In this document: in pieces, positions 44,581 to 57,223 of the stretch
Numbering within the stretch: position 1 is the stretch's first letter
Layout: each line of letters begins with the position of its first letter
Source of the DNA: Zygaena filipendulae
Lineage: Eukaryota; Arthropoda; Insecta; Lepidoptera; Zygaenidae
Assembly (NCBI GenBank): GCA_907165275.2
Contig: OU015669.1
Span: 2,254,501-2,318,500, forward strand
Reading direction: 5' to 3'
DNA length: 64,000 nucleotides
Position numbers and translations under genes: made by a program
Notes under the pieces: generated by a model
Databases searched by the model: none
Told to the model about the DNA's origin: nothing
What the model saw: the letters and a program-made list of their open reading frames with translations, nothing else

Positions 44581-46017
44581 GATCCATCGGAAAATCCTAA
44601 ATAATTTTTGAAAATATATCGCGAGAAAAACTATAATTCTACTGAGTTAATATAGGTAAGTACCTACCTATTTAAAACTTCAAAAACAGGTAGATCATGT
44701 CATAAGTCAAGATATTATAGGATAAGTTTTTTATCAATACGGTGAAGAGTTCCTGCAGGAATCCCAAATCTCATATGCGAGTGAAACCGCAGATAGTAAC
44801 TATAGTTAACACAAATTCGCGCGCTCTTACAGCATTACTTCCGACGTTTTTACAACGGCTTATCTAAACACAAGATAACTTGATGGATGCAGTGCAAGTA
44901 GGACGAACGAAGCAGGTTGTATAGGCTCGGCCTGTTTTATCAGTGGACCTGTGCGTTTTAGACGCTTACCAGCCCATCAACACTGCCTTGAAGCAGCTTG
45001 AAGCAAAAATTACTATGAATCTATGCAATAACTTCATTACCAACTATGCAATACCTAACCAAATCTTCCTGACCACATCTTACATTAGTGTTAAGGTTGG
45101 CACAAAATGCTTTCATAGATTTCAGCGTTTAGCATGAAAGTGCTGTCAAACTGTCTACATGAGTACAAAGTGCAAAGTCGTTGGGACTTTGTTCTTGTTA
45201 TAGGGTCATAAACGACAGACTGACAAACACAGTGTCGAATGCAGCAATATGACACAGGTATGGCCCAGTGTCTACTGCTTGTCTGGACGAGCGTCACTTG
45301 ATACGCAGCGTTGATTGAATGACAATAGGTACAGAGGTCTAATTCCGAACGCAATTTCTGTAATGCCGCAACGTCTCTATAGCTTCGTTTGATAAGACAT
45401 AAGTACTAGTCTTTGAGTTGAATGCGATTGATCCAAAGCACTTTCCATTTATTTTTCTCACTAACAAAAAATTATTATGAAATGAACTTCACGTAAGTAT
45501 GTTAAAAAAATATGTTTGAACAAAGTTGCGTTAAATACCTAGGTAATTATAAATCGAAAGTGCTTTCGTGGCCATTTTTTCATTAAAAAAAAAAAACAAT
45601 AACTTGAGTTTAAGTACGAATTCGTTTTTGGTCAATACATTATTTGTGACAATTGGTTTCGATGCCACATTTTGGAATGACATTTGTATGGAACGATGAA
45701 TCCGATTAAAATGTTGGTTTAGGTACATCGGAAAATTTCGAGAAGTAAACTTTGAAGGATCTACGCGTAAATAATGTGTTTCGAATAGGTCTTCAACCGT
45801 GGAATTGCTCAGAAGATTATTATCATTGTCTCCTTGACCAATGACCGTGGCGAGACTGGTGATGTACTAGTGATAATTGGATGATAGGGCCTAGTTGGCT
45901 TCGATTTATTCAACTGCGGTTTTTGCAAAAAAAGTTGTAAAAAAAAGAATTTTGAGATAGTTATCTATGCATGTATGGAACTGTTAGGTAATCTAGAAAT
46001 TCAAGTTGTATTCTTTG
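44581..46017. other. AT-rich DNA, nothing recognised
   Basis: A decayed Helitron 3' end lies at 44750-44800. The open frames in 44930-45360 gave no recognisable protein. Confidence 0.4.
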
Positions 46018-46175
46018 CTAGCCGTGACCCGCTGTTTCAACCGCGTGAGTTTCAAAATTCCTCCTGGCCCTCCAACAAAAATAACCTAAATATCTTCTTA
46101 TAACATCAGCTATATGACAGTGGAAGTCCCGCCAAAGTCAGTCCAATCGTTTCAGAGATTAGCCGAAAAACCAGT
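46018..46175 (-). mobile_element. Helitron, decayed, minus orientation
   Basis: GCTAGCCGTGACCCGCTG start, AACATCAGCTATATGACAG and CAATCGTTTCAGAGATTAGC body, resembling the 25535-25836 type reversed. Confidence 0.55.
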
Positions 46176-47868
46176 TAGGATTTTTTGGTTATAAGTAAGT
46201 AACTTATATACCTACATTCACATGCATTCCGTAAGCTGTGATTTTGTCATTAAAAACAGAACCTTTTATTTTATTTATGTGTATAGACGTAATATAGATT
46301 AAAATTCTTTGCTAATAGATCCTGAAAAAAAAATTTGAAATGAACGACATAAAAGGGTCGATTTGAATATATGGCAGGACAAAAGGGGAAGGAAGTCGGG
46401 AATAAATCCTCGGTACAAATTTTCTAATCTGCGCGCGTATCTCGCGCACATATATCAGAGTTAGCGGACGAGAATCCATTACGAAGAATCCATTATGTGC
46501 CCAGTACAAATTGGGAGCGACGAGCGTCTAGACTCTAGACTAGTCTAGACCAACGGTGCTGGCCGTGCATGTCAATATACAGGTTGTAAGACTATTGACG
46601 CAGAGGGTATTCAGTAGCCGATTGTCATCACAAATAAAAAACATAAACTTATTTTTGAAGTAGAAAAAAAAAATCACGAATAATGAGCACACAAATTGCT
46701 GACATGCTGACGTAAAAGTCATTCAGCGTCTTTTTCATAGTACTGTTACTGGCGCGCCGACAAATTTAATTCACGGTTTTTATTAATTTCCGTTATTTAA
46801 TATTTATTAGCGTTTTTATTTATTTCTATATTTTTATTTAAACATGGGTTATCGACGGTTTGAATAATTCCCTCGGTCAACTTTACACTTTACACTCGTG
46901 CATCTCTTATAACTTGGGCACTCACCGCGTAGTGTCCAGGCTGCGTGGGCGCACTACATCCCGTCGTCCCCGCTGACAGCTGACAGCCACCGAATGAGGG
47001 ATGGCCGCCACCGGACTCTTTCAGTTTTATACCTAGCATTGTCTTTGGTGCTGCCTTGTGAGATGTACCACGCGGTATAATAGAGGTGTTTATAGTTTTT
47101 TTTATACTCTATATCTGTTGCAACAAGATTCAGTATCGCGTTTTACCTGTACGACAAAGTAAGTATTTATGAGTATAGAACTAGAAATCCTTTCATGGAC
47201 AGAGACGACCGTATTTCTAATGACTCAATCTCAATATTTATACAGTAGCTTAGTTAGTTTTATAGGTACAAGCTGCATTGCTCGCTGTTACACCCTCGTG
47301 AAATTGTTAAACTTTCTTCTACACAAAGCATACGGACACAAAAACAGAAATCTAATAAAGTCGGTTAAAAATCTATTAAAAATGCTATTTTGGCATCCAT
47401 AAATAGTGTATTAAAATTTAAAAAAAGGACAAATTAATATATACCTACACGTATCAAATGCAAAAAATGTTTGACTTTAATAAATAAAATTGTTAGAAAA
47501 ATAACAATCACAGATTAGTAGAATCTAATTAGAAATCCACTGAATATACGGTCGATAGTAAAGTTTTCAGAAACTATAACCAAAACGACTCTACACACTT
47601 ACTATAGTGATTTTGCTCATAGTCACATAGACAAACTAAACGGCGGTTTACCTTGAAACAATGTGTGTAAAACGACAAAATGTATGCACAACTGTTCGGG
47701 TGTAAGTGTGCTTTCGTAATACCAGCAGTCGGTATACCGGTGAGAACTCGTACCGGTTATTATTAACCAAAGCCACTTGTCAAATAGAGAATGCAAAGAC
47801 GTAGTTACGAACCCACCATATTTATAAAGACTCCGTGTGTTAGATCCACAACTTAACAATGGCACAAT
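46176..47868. other. AT-rich DNA, nothing recognised
   Basis: 46925-47020 is a GC-rich patch with no open frame. No gene recognised. Confidence 0.4.
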
Positions 47869-48062
47869 AGGGATGCTGACAACTTTTGAAAATCAAAATT
47901 TTAATTAGTCCGTCTTTTAGAAAATTAAAAATCATTAGACAGGTATTTTTTATTTTTCGAATAAATGAAGATACACAGAGATAAAGCGCATTAAAGTTTA
48001 GGGTGGGGGCTCGTGACGTCACTTACCGCTACAAGCCGCCATACAAACTGCACTAGTTAGTG
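47869..48062 (-). mobile_element. GACGTC-core MITE, truncated copy
   Basis: Has the best-preserved terminus, AGGGATGCTGACAACTTTTG, and continues to the core (GTGACGTCACTTACCGC, CATACAAACTGCACTAG). The second arm is missing and the LINE insertion lies just beyond. Confidence 0.75.
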
Positions 48063-48117
48063 ATGTATCGAGATACATATAGATATAGAGAACTAACGAA
48101 GTAAAGATATGAACAGA

Positions 48118-48800
48118 TTTATTTATTTATTTATTTATTTATAGAAATTACACTGTAAATACAGGTAAGTGCCCAAAGGATTACAGCGTTAGATAGTCCG
48201 ATTGACTTAGAAACATAATGGCATTTGCAACCACTGTTGATAAACTGTCGGCAAATATGTATATCAGTGCCAGGTGAGTAGGCGAGCAGTGCGTTCAGTA
48301 ACTCTGCGGCCCGAGCGTGCGGCGCGTGGCCGGCGCGCAGCGTATGCGACGCGGCCGGCGCGAGCAGCGGGCGCACACGGCGCGCGCCCCCGCCACCCCC
48401 GCCGCCCCCGACGCCGCAGCCGCGAGTGTAGTTGTTGGGGACGTACAGTGCAATCCGCTCCAAAGCAGGGGAGTTATCAATTACGTTGTGCAGAAGATTA
48501 TAAAAATGGATAACCAGAAGAATCTTGCGTCTAAATTCTAAAGTATTGAGACCGACCATTCCCGCTACAAAAGATGATGGGTATAAATAGGGGTAATACC
48601 GATACAGTTTTTTGTACAGATATCTGGCGAATTTGCGCTGTACTTTCTCTAACATTATAATGTATTTAGCCTCGTACGGATCCCAAATTACTGCGTCGTA
48701 TTCCAATTTACTACGTACGTACGCGTTAAATAACGTGATGGCAACATTGACGTTATGAAAGTATGTAAGTAAGTAACAATATGAGAGAGAACCGTTTCTG
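48118..48800 (-). pseudogene. LINE ORF2 C-terminal part, 5'-truncated
   Basis: On the minus strand about 215 residues of the region after the reverse transcriptase of a jockey/CR1-like LINE: LFNAYVRSKLEYDAVIWDPY, EKVQRKFARYLYKKLY, GLNTLEFRRKILLVIHFY and LLNALLAYSPGTDIH. The frame is open to a stop at 48131-48133 inside the (TAAA)n tail, but the catalytic domains are absent. A run of glycines coded by GC-rich repeats (48385-48430) sits in the middle, an unusual expansion. The true 5' limit is probably about 48770; frames beyond that are chance. Confidence 0.8.
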
Positions 48801-49099
48801 TGGAAGAGTAAATCTCCTCGCCACACTCTCACAGTCAGTTTGGTAGCGCTGACACGGACATCGACATCATTTCCCGTTTTTTTCGGTACTGGAAACTTAT
48901 TTTTTTATGTAATACCCTTATAAGTCACAATACAAACATACACATTGTCACACTGGATAGCGTATAGTTATGTCCGCTCCACATTGCTCCAGTTGTCGGG
49001 GGCATTCTTGTAGCCAGCTGTACGCTTTCGGCGACTAAATAAATAGTTATGCCTAATTTGAAGTTACTAAGTCCCTACTGACTACATAAACTATAAACT

Positions 49100-49275
49100 A
49101 GCGTTTTCTCGCGGTTTTCCCCAGCATTAATTCCAGAGTTCCCTCGGGAATTCCGGTATTAAAATTACCTCTTGTCCTTTTCTGTATACCATATTTCATG
49201 GTTGAATAGTTAAGCCGTGAAAAGGTGAAAGACGGGCAGACAGACAGAGTTACTTTAGCATTATTTTATAATATT
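49100..49275 (-). mobile_element. Helitron, diverged, minus orientation
   Basis: CTAGCGTTTTCTCGCGG start, TCCAGAGTTCCCTCGGG, GACAGACAGAGTTACTTTAG, ending near ATAATATTGTA. Confidence 0.65.
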
Positions 49276-51830
49276 GTATTATTTTAGTATGGATTACATA
49301 AACATGTTATTTTGCGTTTTTACACATCTCCTTTTTGCTGTTAGGAATTTTGGTGTAACAAGCTCTGAACTTGTGACTACGTGTCTCCAGATACGGTGCG
49401 TCCCCATATACTTTAATCACACTGGAGAAATGTTGAGTAAATCGTGTTTTATAATTATAGCGGCATTTTGTGTCAACATTTTTTTATGTTCAACTTTACC
49501 TTTTTTTTTTCTTTCTCTCTACATCTTTCTTTTTTTCATGTATTTTCTTCTTCTTCTTCTTTCTTGTATATCTTGGTCTCTATATAAATGCTCTAGAGGC
49601 TAGAATATTATATTATCGGAAATGTATCTGTCTCTAAATTTTCGCTATGACTAAATATTTCAGAAGAGATTATTTCCACGTTCTTTTTTTTTTCTATTTG
49701 GAACATCTTACGTTATTTAATGATGTTTCTGTTTTGGCAGTCTACTTCTCCGTTCTGTTAAAGTCAGTCAAAGTCAGCCACTAACGTATAGATACAATGA
49801 TTCAAGCGTGTGTCTTTATCACGGCAGAAGACTGCAAATTCTTCATTTTTTATTTTTTTTTTTTTTTTTTTAGTTTCCGTTATTCTTACAAGGAGTACTA
49901 AAACTAAAAATCTGTTTCTTTTCGGCAAACTCTGGCATATCACTTAGTATAACTGCCTTCAACAACTTGAAATCTGCTTCCCCATTATACCTATGGATCA
50001 TCTAGTAATTCTTCCAAATTGTGCCTTAAAAATTTTTGTAATAGTTCACTTGTGGTAGTCATATTCAGAATCTATTTTATGACATAATTTAGTAATCTCA
50101 TAAAACTCTGTAGATCAGATACCGTACTCTGTAGATCAGATACCGTTTTAGTTGCTGTAGATATTTTTCTTGTATCCTAAAAAGTAGGTAACTATGTAGT
50201 ATACATAAAGTTATGCTTGTCTTGTTTAGTGAGTTTTTTTTTTTTATATCATTTTGTGCTTTCATAAACACATAGAATATTACCTTCTCTGTCTCCTTAA
50301 CATCATCCCAGGTGTTTTCGGTAACAAGTTATGTTCATATAGAGAATCAATTAACATATTTGTAACATGTTTATTTGCGTTCCTCGACCCAAACGAGTCA
50401 CTGTTTAGTCAATTCCTCCCTCACTCCCTCACCCGAGACTTAGTCTTCATTTTCCATATAGAATAGGATAGAATGTACTTTATTGTATACCAGAATAATG
50501 CTACAGTGTGTTAACAAAACAAAACTTATAAATAAACCAATTGTTTAGTGTATAAATATGTATATATTTTTTTTTTTTTTTTTTTAATACTTTCGCCTTT
50601 CATCATCGTTCTTCCTATTCAACGTCTGGGCTTTACATTTTAATTTAAACGTCAAACTTTCAAGTACCTATCCACTGAGCAAATAATCACTACGTTTTAA
50701 GGAAAGGGCACTTCCATACTAATCGCTGATCCGATCTATGAAAGCATTTTGTGCCAACCATACCAATGCAATGTATGACGCGGCCATAGAAATTTGGTTA
50801 AGTATTCCAATGTTGGTAAAAAGTTCGCGCATAAATCCATAGTAACTTTTGGTTCAAGGGAGTGTCGCTGGCCTGTACCTATCTTTTCACGGTTTTTCAA
50901 TTTTCTATCTTTTCACGGTTTTTCAATTTTTTCACTATTTGACAAATCAATCAAACTTTCACATTTGGAACCCGCTTTGCCATTGTCCAATTTTAACATA
51001 ATATTGTCTTTCGCTTTCCTTAATTTTTTCAAACACCTTATGTCCTTACTTTTTTTTTTTTCTTTTTACTAAACTTTTAATTGTCGGCTAATAAGTCCTA
51101 CTGCAATTCCTTCAGCTATAATATCATGTAGGGTCATATCCCTGACTTGATAATAAACTTATAGAGATGTATAAATCCATCTGGAGTACATTTTCCATTC
51201 TGTCATATTCTGCATCATTCCATTTTATCATCTTCCGCATCATCAAATCGGCATTTTGCAGTTTCTTCCCGCAGTTTTTTTTTTTAATTCATCTGTTTTT
51301 CAGCAGTTTATCAACCAGATCATCCAGATTAACGCGACCTTGCGGTATATATTAAATTTCCTGAAATTCAATCCCTCTTCGGTGTTACAACTGGCCGCTT
51401 TAAATTTCATTATTTACTTCTGTAACTTCCAGGTAATATATAGACTTAACTTCCCTTTTCAGTGTATTGACATTAAATCTGCGTCACCTTTCCAGTCAAA
51501 TTATTCAAGTAAAGTCATTGCCATGAGTTATCTTTCTGTTAACCAAGACAACTCTGATTGTGGCAGGACACGGAACGGACGCCATCCGCTTAGTTATACT
51601 TCATTATATCAAATCATTTAAGTACTGACCAGGCATCCTGACCAGGCATCGTCTGCTTAGCCCCACTAGCCTCATTTACATCAATTTCAAGGTACTGAGC
51701 AAGCATCATCTGCTCAGCCCCCCCACTGGTCCTCGTCATGTCATCGTCATATTCATCTTTATCAAGCTACTGAGCAGGCATCATCTGCTCAGCCCACTTT
51801 GGTTCGCGTTATAATACCATAATATGCAGG
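49276..51830. other. T-rich decayed region of unknown origin
   Basis: The plus strand is T-rich with many pyrimidine runs, so the minus strand is A-rich, as expected of an old retroelement lying in minus orientation. Short minus-strand stretches read like degraded, acidic coding sequence, but stops and frameshifts prevent a family call. Several short local tandem duplications occur: a 21-base unit around CTCTGTAGATCAGATACCGT (50108-50149) and a 26-base unit around CTATCTTTTCACGG (50879-50930). A reversed LINE tail-like scrap (GATAGAATGTACTTTATTG) is at 50466-50490. Confidence 0.4.
51620..51803. repeat. Three-unit short repeat with palindromic core
   Basis: TACTGAGCAGGCATCATCTG followed by CTCAGCCC occurs three times with small changes, about 65-75 bases apart. 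Each core is itself an inverted repeat (CTGAGCAG facing CTGCTCAG). On the minus strand the units give a repeated acidic peptide (SGGAEQMM-like). Confidence 0.6.
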
Positions 51831-51860
51831 TATATTATTAATTTATTTATATATTTGATT

Positions 51861-52156
51861 TAATATTATTAATACGCTCTAATTTACTAGATTTACATAT
51901 AAATCTATGAACTTCAAACGAACATTCACTGTAGATATATATTTACAAATTTACATGTGCATCTCGGATACGGCTACAACGATCCGGGTAGAATCTTGTA
52001 CGACAAGGCATTATTAATATTATTAATACGCTTTAATTTACTAGATTTATATATTATAAATCTATGAACTTCAAACGACCATTAGATTCTTGTATATGTA
52101 TAATAATCCCGGATACGGCTTCAAAGATCCGGATAGCATATTGTACAAGACAATTT
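51861..52156. repeat. Tandem duplication, two units of about 155 bp
   Basis: Both units begin TAATATTATTAATACGCT, share TTTAATTTACTAGATTTA-like sequence, AATCTATGAACTTCAAACGA and GGATACGGCT, and end with TTGTAC. They are diverged enough to be old. Confidence 0.75.
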
Positions 52157-54079
52157 TTTTTTTAAACGTGATTAGGTATAGGTACGCCAAAGCTCAGAGT
52201 AATAATATATACTACGGCCAAAGCCTTCCTTTTATAACGACATGATCCATGAAAGACGTGCTCCTGGCGCCAAAACACAATATTCCGCCACTAAGAAATC
52301 ACTGCACTTCCATTTATCTATTCATTTCTGAAAGTACACAGTCCAGACTAGGTGTAGGTAGGTACTTATAGTACACACAAATATAGATTAGATTTAATGA
52401 CCGATTTTAAGCATTACCATTCACTAACTTTACTAGAAGAAATCACGCCCATCATCATTCGCCCATATAGGTATAAGAGTATAATTACTCTTTACGTATT
52501 ATACCTAATAATAATAACAATGACACTAACACGCACCGCCATCCCGGTTCCAAACGTCGGCATCGGTACCACTTTCAACAGACCCGATACGATACCTAGT
52601 TTTATATGGTATATATATATATCGTGCTGCTGTTGCACACATACAAATCTACTTTGTTAAAGAAGTAAAAGTGATATCGATATTCGTCAATATACATAGG
52701 TATATAAGAATCTCATCATATAAAAGGTTGTATATAAGTATTAAGGAAACATCATTTGGTTTGTTATTGTTGGGTAAGTACCTAGATTCAACAGATACAA
52801 TCCAGTACGAAAGCCCGTGCCACCTGTCGACGCTAGCACACAAAGTCATTCATCAACGTAATTAAACAAAATGCAGCCAACGCTACGTCTTGGCCCGCTG
52901 AAATACCTATAAGTACATGGCTGTAATGTTTAGTACCCAATAGCTCAATGATGGCCACGCATACTATGTTTCCAAATTTAAAGTAGTTAGAGTGGTTAAA
53001 GAATAGGTACGTCGCGCGATAGGTACCAACAAAGAAATCTCCGTGACAGCTTAAGTTGACCGTCAGTTAAAGAAACAATTATACCTTTCAAGTTCCAAGA
53101 GTGATTCATAGTAAATACCACAAACAAATGAATTTCACAAACCGGCAGCTCGCCATAGCTACCTACTTCGTTTCGATAAAATGTTCTACCAATACATTTC
53201 GAACCAAATAATAAATAATTTTATCTGTAAATATTTTTTTTTTCATTAATTCATCACATGTCCCCACCCAAAACCTCAGAGATAAGTATAAGTATGTGTT
53301 TAGAACTCAATTTGACAAACTTCCAGAAACCAATTCAACGTTCGTATAAACAAAAATACAAAGAAAGTAATCGTCACCGCAGAACAGAAAATAACTGATA
53401 GAAGGGTACAAACAACTTTAACCAATCTGCGTAAGGTTGAACTTGCAAAACACTGTTTATAGTTTTTTTCTATAACTAGGTACTCAAGTAGAATTGCCGA
53501 GTGCTTGGTAACGGTCGCGGGCCGACCGTGCATCTAGGGTTTTTTCAATAATGGTTAATTTAATGCATGAATATTGTTAATGAGAAATGAAAACACATCA
53601 TTGTTTTAAATAATTAGTATTACCTACCTATGTAGGTATACTAGCTCTACTTATCCATTCCTCATTAGCCATTTACCTTTTTTTTTTCTTCTCACGTATG
53701 GGTACTTAGGTATATTTTATGTAAATAAAAAACTTACGGATTCAGCCCGTCGTCGCCAAAATGTAGTAGATGAACGTTGTGCTATACTACTTACTTGGGA
53801 CATCTTTTAGACTAATCGTAAATACCAATAATATCGGCTCCATGCGCACGCGGTCTCAGCACTGTACTTACACACCACACTCGTCTCTCGGTCGGTAACG
53901 TACTAACTCTGTGCGTCACACACATCTACATTTGAGCCCGTGCGAAGGAGACGACAAGTGCATGCTTATTTCTTACTCGCATATACTACACATAGGTATT
54001 TAAAAAAAGTAATAAGGTAAATACATAATTAAAAAAACGTTCTCTAACTCTCAATAAATCGTTTTGTATCAATAACTAA
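52157..54079. other. AT-rich DNA, nothing recognised
   Basis: Only a fragment of the 4790/30250 repeat (53380-53410) was placed. No gene recognised. Confidence 0.4.
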
Positions 54080-54390
54080 ATTTGTGGGTTAACATTTTAT
54101 TGCTTATCTGCGTCCATTTAGCTGATCAATCAGATCCATCACGATGGAAGTACTCGTATATGTATGACTCTTATCGAGGGAGCCCTAAACCCTTACTCAA
54201 TAAGACTTACATGATTCCTTGGCCAAAACGCGCGTCCCAAAAACACAATCCCGAACGCTCTAGATGCCAAACTATTGAAAATTTATATTCTGTATGCTAC
54301 AAGACACGTTGAATATGTATTCGTTTGTAGGGAAAGTTCTTGAGCAGGGAAAGATGCTTTTCGTGGCGTATCTTGACTCCAATAGATCCT
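54080..54390 (+). repeat. Dispersed repeat shared with 2560-2860
   Basis: Starts TGTGGGTTAACATTTTATTGC, also seen weakly at 30850, and contains the AAAACGCGCGTCCCAAAAAC block. The open frame of 76 codons over it matches the repeat, not a host gene. Confidence 0.5.
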
Positions 54391-54753
54391 AGTTTTTAAT
54401 TCGGTCATCTTGGAAATTCTTGGGAAGGCTCTCGTCAAGCAGTGGATGTTTGTCGGCTGATATAATGATGTGCCTCGCCCACTGCCACATAATCATCGTA
54501 TCGTCATTATTGAAGTCAAAGATTAAATAGCTATAATCGTGTCATAAGTACCTACCATATTAAAGCGAACGTTAAATATTATAGCTTTTTTATAGACGCC
54601 ATCTGAAGTTTCAATGGCATTACGAAATGTCCTCGTATGTACTTAACGATGGTTTGAAATTTTCATAACAAAGATGTGTACGAGTGCCTACTTACCACAA
54701 CATGAGAAATAACTGACTTTCTGTTCGGCTGAAACATACGAGTTACGTAATAA

Positions 54754-55026
54754 TAGTACATTGCTTTTCATTACGAATGCAAGGAAAGTCAAAATAAAAA
54801 TAGGAATTAGCTAAAGAAAAAAATGAGTGAATTTTATTTTACATAAATCAACCATTAGGTGTGCTACTGGCCAGTAAGTATGCCCCCTATGACATAAAAA
54901 AAAACTTGAATTTCTGCAGTATCCAGCTGTCAGTTGAAAGCGATTCTCCCTAGGGCTGAAAAGTGTTACTTTGAACCCGCTTCTCAGGCAACTTCAGATC
55001 TACTTTCCGAGTATGAGTAATGAAAA
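54754..55026 (+). repeat. Duplicated segment, copy 1
   Basis: About 270 bases, from TAGTACATTG and CTTTTCATTACGAATGCAAG to TTTCCGAGTATGAGTAA, recur at 56055-56411 with high identity. This copy has an extra 30 bases (around GTATCCAGCTGTCAG) but lacks the 111-base palindromic insert of copy 2. Confidence 0.8.
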
Positions 55027-55800
55027 GTCTTATAATAAATATATGTACTAAGCATAGAGTTTATTAAGTGTGAAATTGAAAGTACGCACTTCATGGTTGG
55101 TCTTCATGGTAATAGATAAGACTGACCACGTGTAAATTCCAGAACAGATTATAAGGTCGTCTTATTTTGGAGTATGAAAAATATCTGTCGCAGGCAAATG
55201 TTGAATAATTCGTTCGACGACAGAAAATTCGTTGCGGAGGTAATTGTATGCTAACATTTTTGTATAAACCACAATTGAAGAGCAGAGTAGTCCATAAGAT
55301 ACAGAACAAAACATATCATATAGGTAATGAAGTGAAAACTTTGAACACAGAAGTAAAAGCTAGATCTGGTAGATGTAAGAAAACCGTCTAAACTTATCTA
55401 AAAAGTAAAAACAAATATTGTATCCAGCTTTTCCAACCAAATCCGTAGAAATATCGTAGTGACATGATCCAAGTAAGTATTTTGTTCTGGAAACTGACGG
55501 ACCCCAAAAATATTATTCTTCAAACGCTTATTCGATCTCAACAAACGAAATATTCGTACAAACTGTTGCAACTCACTATGAGCTACGTGCGAGTGCAGTG
55601 TCGTGGGTTTTGCAACGCCTCCTATTGTCTCCGGTTTCGTTACTGACCCGCCACAATTCACAAGTGACAATAAACGTGACTGTGTTTGGGACTTGATGAT
55701 GGAAAGAATGTTTTAAACAAAAGAACTAAGGTTCACAGGTGAATATGTCACAAGTGATTCGAGAGGTCATTAACACAGCCTAGAAAGTACGTCTAAGGAA
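55027..55800. other. Non-coding DNA, nothing recognised
   Basis: Open frames on both strands at 55400-55670 overlap each other and gave no recognisable protein. Confidence 0.35.
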
Positions 55801-55991
55801 TCCTTACTAATGTTATAAATGCGAAAGTGTGTTTGCTTGTTACGCTTTCACGCCTAAACGGCTCAACTGATTACCACGAAATTTTGCATACACGTTGTCA
55901 GATGTACAGAGAAGAACATACGGCACTTTTATCTCGGAATACCCGCGGGATCTCTGAAACTAACGCAGGTGAAACCGCGGGGAACAGCTAG
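55801..55991 (+). mobile_element. Helitron, complete reference copy
   Basis: The clearest copy: TCCTTACTAATGTTATAAAT at the 5' end, preceded by A, and GGGGAACAGCTAG at the 3' end, followed by T. These are the Helitron hallmarks (5' TC, 3' CTAG after a GC-rich hairpin, insertion between A and T, no target duplication). At 191 bp it has no ORF and depends on another element for transposition. The assignment to the Lepidoptera Lep1-type Helitrons is from memory. Confidence 0.85.
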
Positions 55992-56054
55992 TACTTACAC
56001 AATTTATCGCTTAATATTCTGATATTTTTTCCAGCTACTCTATTTAATCGATAG

Positions 56055-56411
56055 TAGTACATTGTTATCCTAGGGGTGAAAGTAACTTATTTAGTCACGA
56101 GACGGGAATTGGCGCCCTCGCTACGCTCGGGCTATCGAGGACTAAATAAGTCTTTCTCCCGAGGGTAACACTGTGCTTTTCATTACGAATGCAAGGAAAG
56201 TCAAAATAAAAATAGGAATTAGCTAAAGAAAAAAATGACTGAATTTTATTTTACATAAGTAAATCAACCATTAGATTTGCTACTGGCCAGTAAGTATGCC
56301 CCCTATGACATAAAAAAAAAACTTGAGTTTCTCCCTAGGGCTGAAAAGTGTTACTTTCAACCCGCTTCTCAGGCAACTTCAAACCTACTTTCCGAGTATG
56401 AGTAAGGAAAA
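56055..56411 (+). repeat. Duplicated segment, copy 2, with palindromic insert
   Basis: Matches 54754-55026 but is split near its left end by 56065-56175. This insert contains the inverted pair ACTTATTTAGTC (56085-56096) and GACTAAATAAGT (56140-56151) around a GC-rich centre. Confidence 0.75.
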
Positions 56412-56742
56412 ATAAATATTGCATCACTAGTAAATTGATTAAATAAGTTACGTACATATAATATGTTAGAACACATCTGAAATTAACAGCATAATAGATT
56501 AGGTGAACTAGACAATTGTGTGCCTACATAATATAATTCTAGGATTGCAGATCGGAACTGTAAATAAAACACGATCATAAAAAGTTCAGGAAACAGTGAC
56601 AATAATATGACTAAACAAGTGAACATAAAACAAACTATAAATAATGATTTTAATTAAAAATTCATTTGGTTTTATGTTTGCTACACCGTTAAAAAACGCC
56701 CTTTCACTTTCGGACATGTCGATGTAAATCCTAGATAGCGTA

Positions 56743-57200
56743 CAGTGGGCCACATAGACAAGTGGAAATTTATACTTTTTGTAAAACGCCTGTATTACGT
56801 TGTAAGTTGCCGATTTTGCAGCTCCAAGCTCCAAATTCCAATACAAGCGAAAAACGAATATTGGAGCTGCAAAAACGGCAACTTATAACGTCATAAAGAC
56901 GTTTTACAAACAGTATAAATTTTACAAGATGGTATACCTACTTGTCTATCCGCCGCACTCAGAGTCGACTTTAATGATTACTTAGTTAAGTATAGATTTT
57001 TAAAACAAAACTGCCGCAATCAGAGACGTTCAGTAAGTTAATGTTAATTGGCATTTAATGAGATGTAACTTAATTAGTGAAATGCCAATTAACATTAATT
57101 TATTAAACTTGTCTGATTGCGGCAGTTTTGTTTTAAAAATCTATACTTAACTAAGTAATCATTAAAGTCGACTCTGAGTGCGGCGGTATGTGGCCCACTG
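56743..57200. mobile_element. Tc1/mariner-like palindromic MITE hosting a second MITE
   Basis: Terminal repeats CAGTGGGCCACATA and the complement are flanked by TA on both sides, the Tc1/mariner duplication. The element itself is a long imperfect palindrome (TTTATACT, GTAAAACG, CAGCTCCAA arms). Its right arm is cut between GTCTAT and TATGTGG by the element at 56950-57186. Confidence 0.8.
56950..57186. mobile_element. Harbinger-type MITE with perfect 75-bp inverted repeats
   Basis: 237 bp. Outer arms starting CCGCCGCACTCAGAGTCGAC are identical for 75 bases. A second perfect 19-bp pair (TTAATGTTAATTGGCATTT) lies inside. TAT flanks both ends, a 3-bp target duplication taken from the host MITE. 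The other copy, at 43167-43640, is flanked by TAA. Confidence 0.9.
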
Positions 57201-57223
57201 TACACTCGAGCCTTGAATTCGAG

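Noticed and set aside
51256..51621. 121-codon plus-strand frame
   Set aside because: Very rich in F, I, L and N because of T-rich DNA, with no motif. The opposite strand looks more like decayed coding sequence.
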